A stretch of DNA of 7,302 nt from Actinomycetes bacterium (GTDB taxonomy: Bacteria; Actinomycetota; Acidimicrobiia; Acidimicrobiales; Microtrichaceae), in the NCBI GenBank assembly GCA_023427825.1, contig JAEZAI010000112.1, positions 1 through 7,302 of the forward strand, given 5' to 3'. The notes beneath the pieces are model-generated. The model was not told where the DNA came from, ran no database searches, and worked only from the letters and a program-made list of their open reading frames with translations. Both the position numbers and the translations under genes were made by a program. Below, in pieces: positions 5,794 through 7,302 of this stretch; position 1 is the first letter of the stretch; the number at the start of each line of letters is the position of its first letter.

Positions 5794-5796
5794 GTC

Positions 5797-6390
5797 ATGG
5801 CCACGATCGCGGAAGTGCATCCCGCTGGTGTCTCGGCCGGAGGTGCCACGCGGGCAGGCCTCGGACGCCGCACCACCAAGGCGCCGGTCGGCACCGGCCG
5901 CGGCGGACACCACCGGATGATCGTCGTCGTCCTCGTGGCCGTCGCAGCGGTGGCGGCGCTCGTGGCGATGGACCGGGTGGCCGTGCAGGGCGCACCTGAG
6001 ACCGCCACGGGCACCACCACGCTGAGCCCCATCCCGGTCGCAGACTTCCTGCCGCGAGCGGACGACGTGTGCGTGGCGTTCGCCCGATCGACCGCCGCCA
6101 TCGGGTTCCGACCCGTGTCGCAGGCGAGCGACACCGCCGACGCGCTGTCCAGGATCGTGGCGCTCGACCAGGCGGCGGCCGTGCTCAACGCGATGGCCCC
6201 GCCCGTGACGGATCCCGGACTGATCGGCCGGGTGCTGCACGACATCAGCGGCGCCCGTGCCACCGCCGAGGCGGTGGTCGCTGCGGAGTCCGCGGCGATC
6301 GCCCACTCGCGCTGGGACAGCGTGGACCCGACCATCGCCGGTGCGTTCGCCCCGCTCGCGAGCGCGGGCGCGACCCGCTGCCGGTTCTAG
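5797..6390 (+). CDS. Membrane-anchored extracytoplasmic protein, function unknown
   Basis: This 197-residue protein starts at ATG 5797, five bases after a good Shine-Dalgarno sequence (AAGGGAGG, 5784-5791). The open frame extends upstream to ATG 5647, but that start has no comparable ribosome site and its extension looks non-coding. A basic, Gly-rich N-terminal segment (about 1-40, ending GRGGHHR) is followed by one hydrophobic helix (41-58, MIVVVLVAVAAVAALVAM). The rest (60-197) should lie outside the membrane because the positive charges are on the N-terminal side. This outer part is Ala-rich and helical (113-170). It contains just two cysteines, Cys92 (DDVCVAF) and Cys195 (TRCRF) at the very end, suggesting a disulfide that ties the ends together. 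I do not recognise a family. It is on the same strand as metF and the solute-binding gene, with gaps of 244 and 150 bases, so operon membership is doubtful. Confidence 0.75.
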   Translation: MATIAEVHPAGVSAGGATRAGLGRRTTKAPVGTGRGGHHRMIVVVLVAVAAVAALVAMDRVAVQGAPETATGTTTLSPIPVADFLPRADDVCVAFARSTAAIGFRPVSQASDTADALSRIVALDQAAAVLNAMAPPVTDPGLIGRVLHDISGARATAEAVVAAESAAIAHSRWDSVDPTIAGAFAPLASAGATRCRF

Positions 6391-6463
6391 GCCGCCGTCG
6401 CGGCCCGACGAGGTCGTCGACCGGCCGCGCCACTCCCGAGCTCGCTGCCGAGCGGCCTCCTTC

Positions 6464-6501
6464 TCATCGACCCCGATCGACCTCATCGATCCCGATCGAC
6501 C
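6464..6501. repeat. 19-bp tandem repeat upstream of the solute-binding lipoprotein gene
   Basis: Two head-to-tail 19-bp units, TCATCGACCCCGATCGACC (6464-6482) and TCATCGATCCCGATCGACC (6483-6501), differ at one base. At their junction GATCGA (6475-6480) and TCGATC (6486-6491) form an inverted repeat separated by five bases, a 17-bp dyad. The repeat ends 39 bases before the ATG at 6541 in a gene-free gap of 150 bases. Direct repeats with an internal dyad near a start codon suggest a regulator-binding site, but a recent small duplication without function is equally possible. Confidence 0.6.
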
Positions 6502-6540
6502 GCGCCATCGGTCACCCGTCGCCGATCACGGAGCGTCCTC

Positions 6541-7302
6541 ATGTCGAACCTGATCTCGAACTCGTCCCGTCCACGTGCGCCCCAGCGCCCGCCGCGGCGG
6601 TGCCACCCACCGGGTGCCGCCGCGGTCGGGCCGATCCTGCTCGTCGTCGCACTCTGCTCCTGCGGCGGCGGGGGAGTGACGACACCGATCGCGATGAGCA
6701 AGCCGCCGTCGTCGGCCACGCCCGAGGTCTCGGCGTGCGGCCGCGCGATGCCGGTCCCGCCGGACACCGCGGAGGTGCGCGTGCTGTGGGGCGGCGCGTG
6801 GGACGAGCGCGACGCGCCGGCGCTGCTCGAGGGCTGGGACGCACAGCGTCGTGACGTCGAGTTGTCCATCGACTCGACACCGACGCCGTCGATCGCAGCA
6901 CGGGCCCTGCTCGACGCGTATCCGCCGACGATGGCCAAGGTGCCGGCCGACATGGTCCCGGCATTGGCCCACGGCGGGGCGATCTCGCCGCTCGGGCCAT
7001 GCGTCAGCTCGGCGCCGGCCCCGGGCCAACCGACGCCGTGGTCGGACGATCCCCTCCGCGACGCGGCCATGGAGCTCGGCCTCTACGGCGACGCTCGCTG
7101 GGGCGTGCCGGTCGCTGTGGACACCCGGGTCCTGCTCCGGGACCGCAACCTGCTCCGGGACGCGGGCGTGGATGCCGACCGACCGCCGACCACGCTCGGG
7201 GAGCTCCGCGAGCAGGCGGCAACGGTTCGGGACGAGACGGGCACGAACCATCCGGTCGTCGGGTTATCGCCCGCCCTGGTCGCCGGGGGGGGGGGGGGGG
7301 GG
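6541..7302 (+). CDS. Solute-binding lipoprotein of an ABC importer, N-terminal part (partial)
   Basis: The frame is open from ATG 6541 to the window edge; codons 1-248 are real sequence and the last six fall in a poly-G run. GGAG (6530-6533) precedes the start by seven bases. A long basic, Pro-rich n-region (10-24) leads to a hydrophobic segment (26-38) and a lipobox ending LCSC, with Cys41 as the likely lipidation site, followed by Gly and a Thr/Pro/Ser linker. The mature domain begins near EVRVLWGGAWDERD (78-91), the usual first strand of family 1 extracellular solute-binding proteins. WGVPVAVDTRVLLRDRNLLRDAGVDADRPPTTLGEL (187-222) matches the family pattern of G-x-P, a tyrosine/Leu-rich strand, N-L-x-x-x-A-G, and P-P-T-T. 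Cys66 and Cys154 may form a disulfide. The ligand is probably a sugar or related small molecule; it cannot be named, and no permease or ATPase gene is visible because the sequence ends. Confidence 0.8.
   Translation, partial: MSNLISNSSRPRAPQRPPRRCHPPGAAAVGPILLVVALCSCGGGGVTTPIAMSKPPSSATPEVSACGRAMPVPPDTAEVRVLWGGAWDERDAPALLEGWDAQRRDVELSIDSTPTPSIAARALLDAYPPTMAKVPADMVPALAHGGAISPLGPCVSSAPAPGQPTPWSDDPLRDAAMELGLYGDARWGVPVAVDTRVLLRDRNLLRDAGVDADRPPTTLGELREQAATVRDETGTNHPVVGLSPALVAGGGGGG
7285..7302. other. Terminal run of 18 G, probable sequencing artefact
   Basis: The last 18 bases are G without interruption, directly at the window end. No homopolymer of comparable length occurs elsewhere in the window. 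Two-colour Illumina instruments call G when there is no signal, and such tails can be assembled onto contig ends. In the reading frame of the solute-binding gene this would give six consecutive Gly codons with no match to the family. The bases should not be treated as genomic. Confidence 0.85.

Noticed and set aside
5553..5796. A hidden tRNA, small RNA or transposon end in the gap after metF
   Set aside because: No tRNA T-loop or cloverleaf arms, no terminal inverted repeats and no target duplication were found. Only small hairpins are visible.
5647..5796. Earlier ATG at 5647 for the membrane-protein gene
   Set aside because: It lacks a good ribosome site, and its 50 extra residues show no signal or domain. 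ATG 5797 has a strong SD at the right distance.
6464..6501. Start of a CRISPR array
   Set aside because: Only two units are present, with no spacer between them and no cas gene nearby.

Overview
The window is GC-rich (about 70% by eye) and tightly packed. Codons mostly end in G or C, and several genes have a TANNNT -10 hexamer placed so that transcription would begin at or near the start codon. Together with an actinobacterial-style FolD (GRG instead of GRS in the nucleotide loop, KDADG instead of KDVDG), this suggests a high-GC actinomycete. The class Acidimicrobiia is a guess that cannot be tested from this sequence alone. The last 18 bases are an unbroken run of G at the window edge, most easily explained as a read artefact at a contig end.

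Layout. (1) Positions 1-1587 hold a divergent pair. On the minus strand is the first 109 codons of an uncharacterised protein (FESNF motif). On the plus strand is a complete DUF2236 / MpaB-Lcp-type haem oxygenase homologue. They share a 71-bp promoter region with a 17-bp imperfect palindrome. (2) Positions 1588-1650 are a short convergent gap with a clean hairpin. (3) On the minus strand, 1651-3330 encodes a 559-residue lipoprotein, probably a beta-propeller. Upstream of it on the same strand is a 91-residue coiled-coil protein with a C-terminal membrane helix (3393-3668). (4) Positions 3669-3801 are a divergent promoter region with a 21-bp near-palindrome lying between the -35 and -10 of the coiled-coil gene. 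(5) Positions 3802-5552 are a two-gene folate operon, folD-metF, overlapping by 4 bases (GTGA). (6) After a 244-bp gap, 5797-6390 encodes a small membrane-anchored extracytoplasmic protein. Then 6541 to the end encodes the N-terminal part of a solute-binding lipoprotein, preceded by a 19-bp tandem repeat.

How they work together. FolD interconverts 10-formyl-THF, 5,10-methenyl-THF and 5,10-methylene-THF. MetF reduces methylene-THF to 5-methyl-THF for methionine synthesis, so the operon sits at the branch between purine/formyl and methyl one-carbon use. The coiled-coil protein and the lipoprotein may form an envelope-associated pair, but only position supports this. The final lipoprotein is probably the binding component of an ABC importer whose permeases would lie beyond the window.

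No RNA gene, CRISPR array, insertion sequence or phage gene is visible, and no gene-free stretch exceeds 300 bases. The window is mostly housekeeping and envelope genes, and I do not see convincing evidence of a new defence or biosynthetic system. The items most worth following up are the DUF2236/FESNF divergent pair with its operator-like palindrome and the coiled-coil/lipoprotein neighbours.
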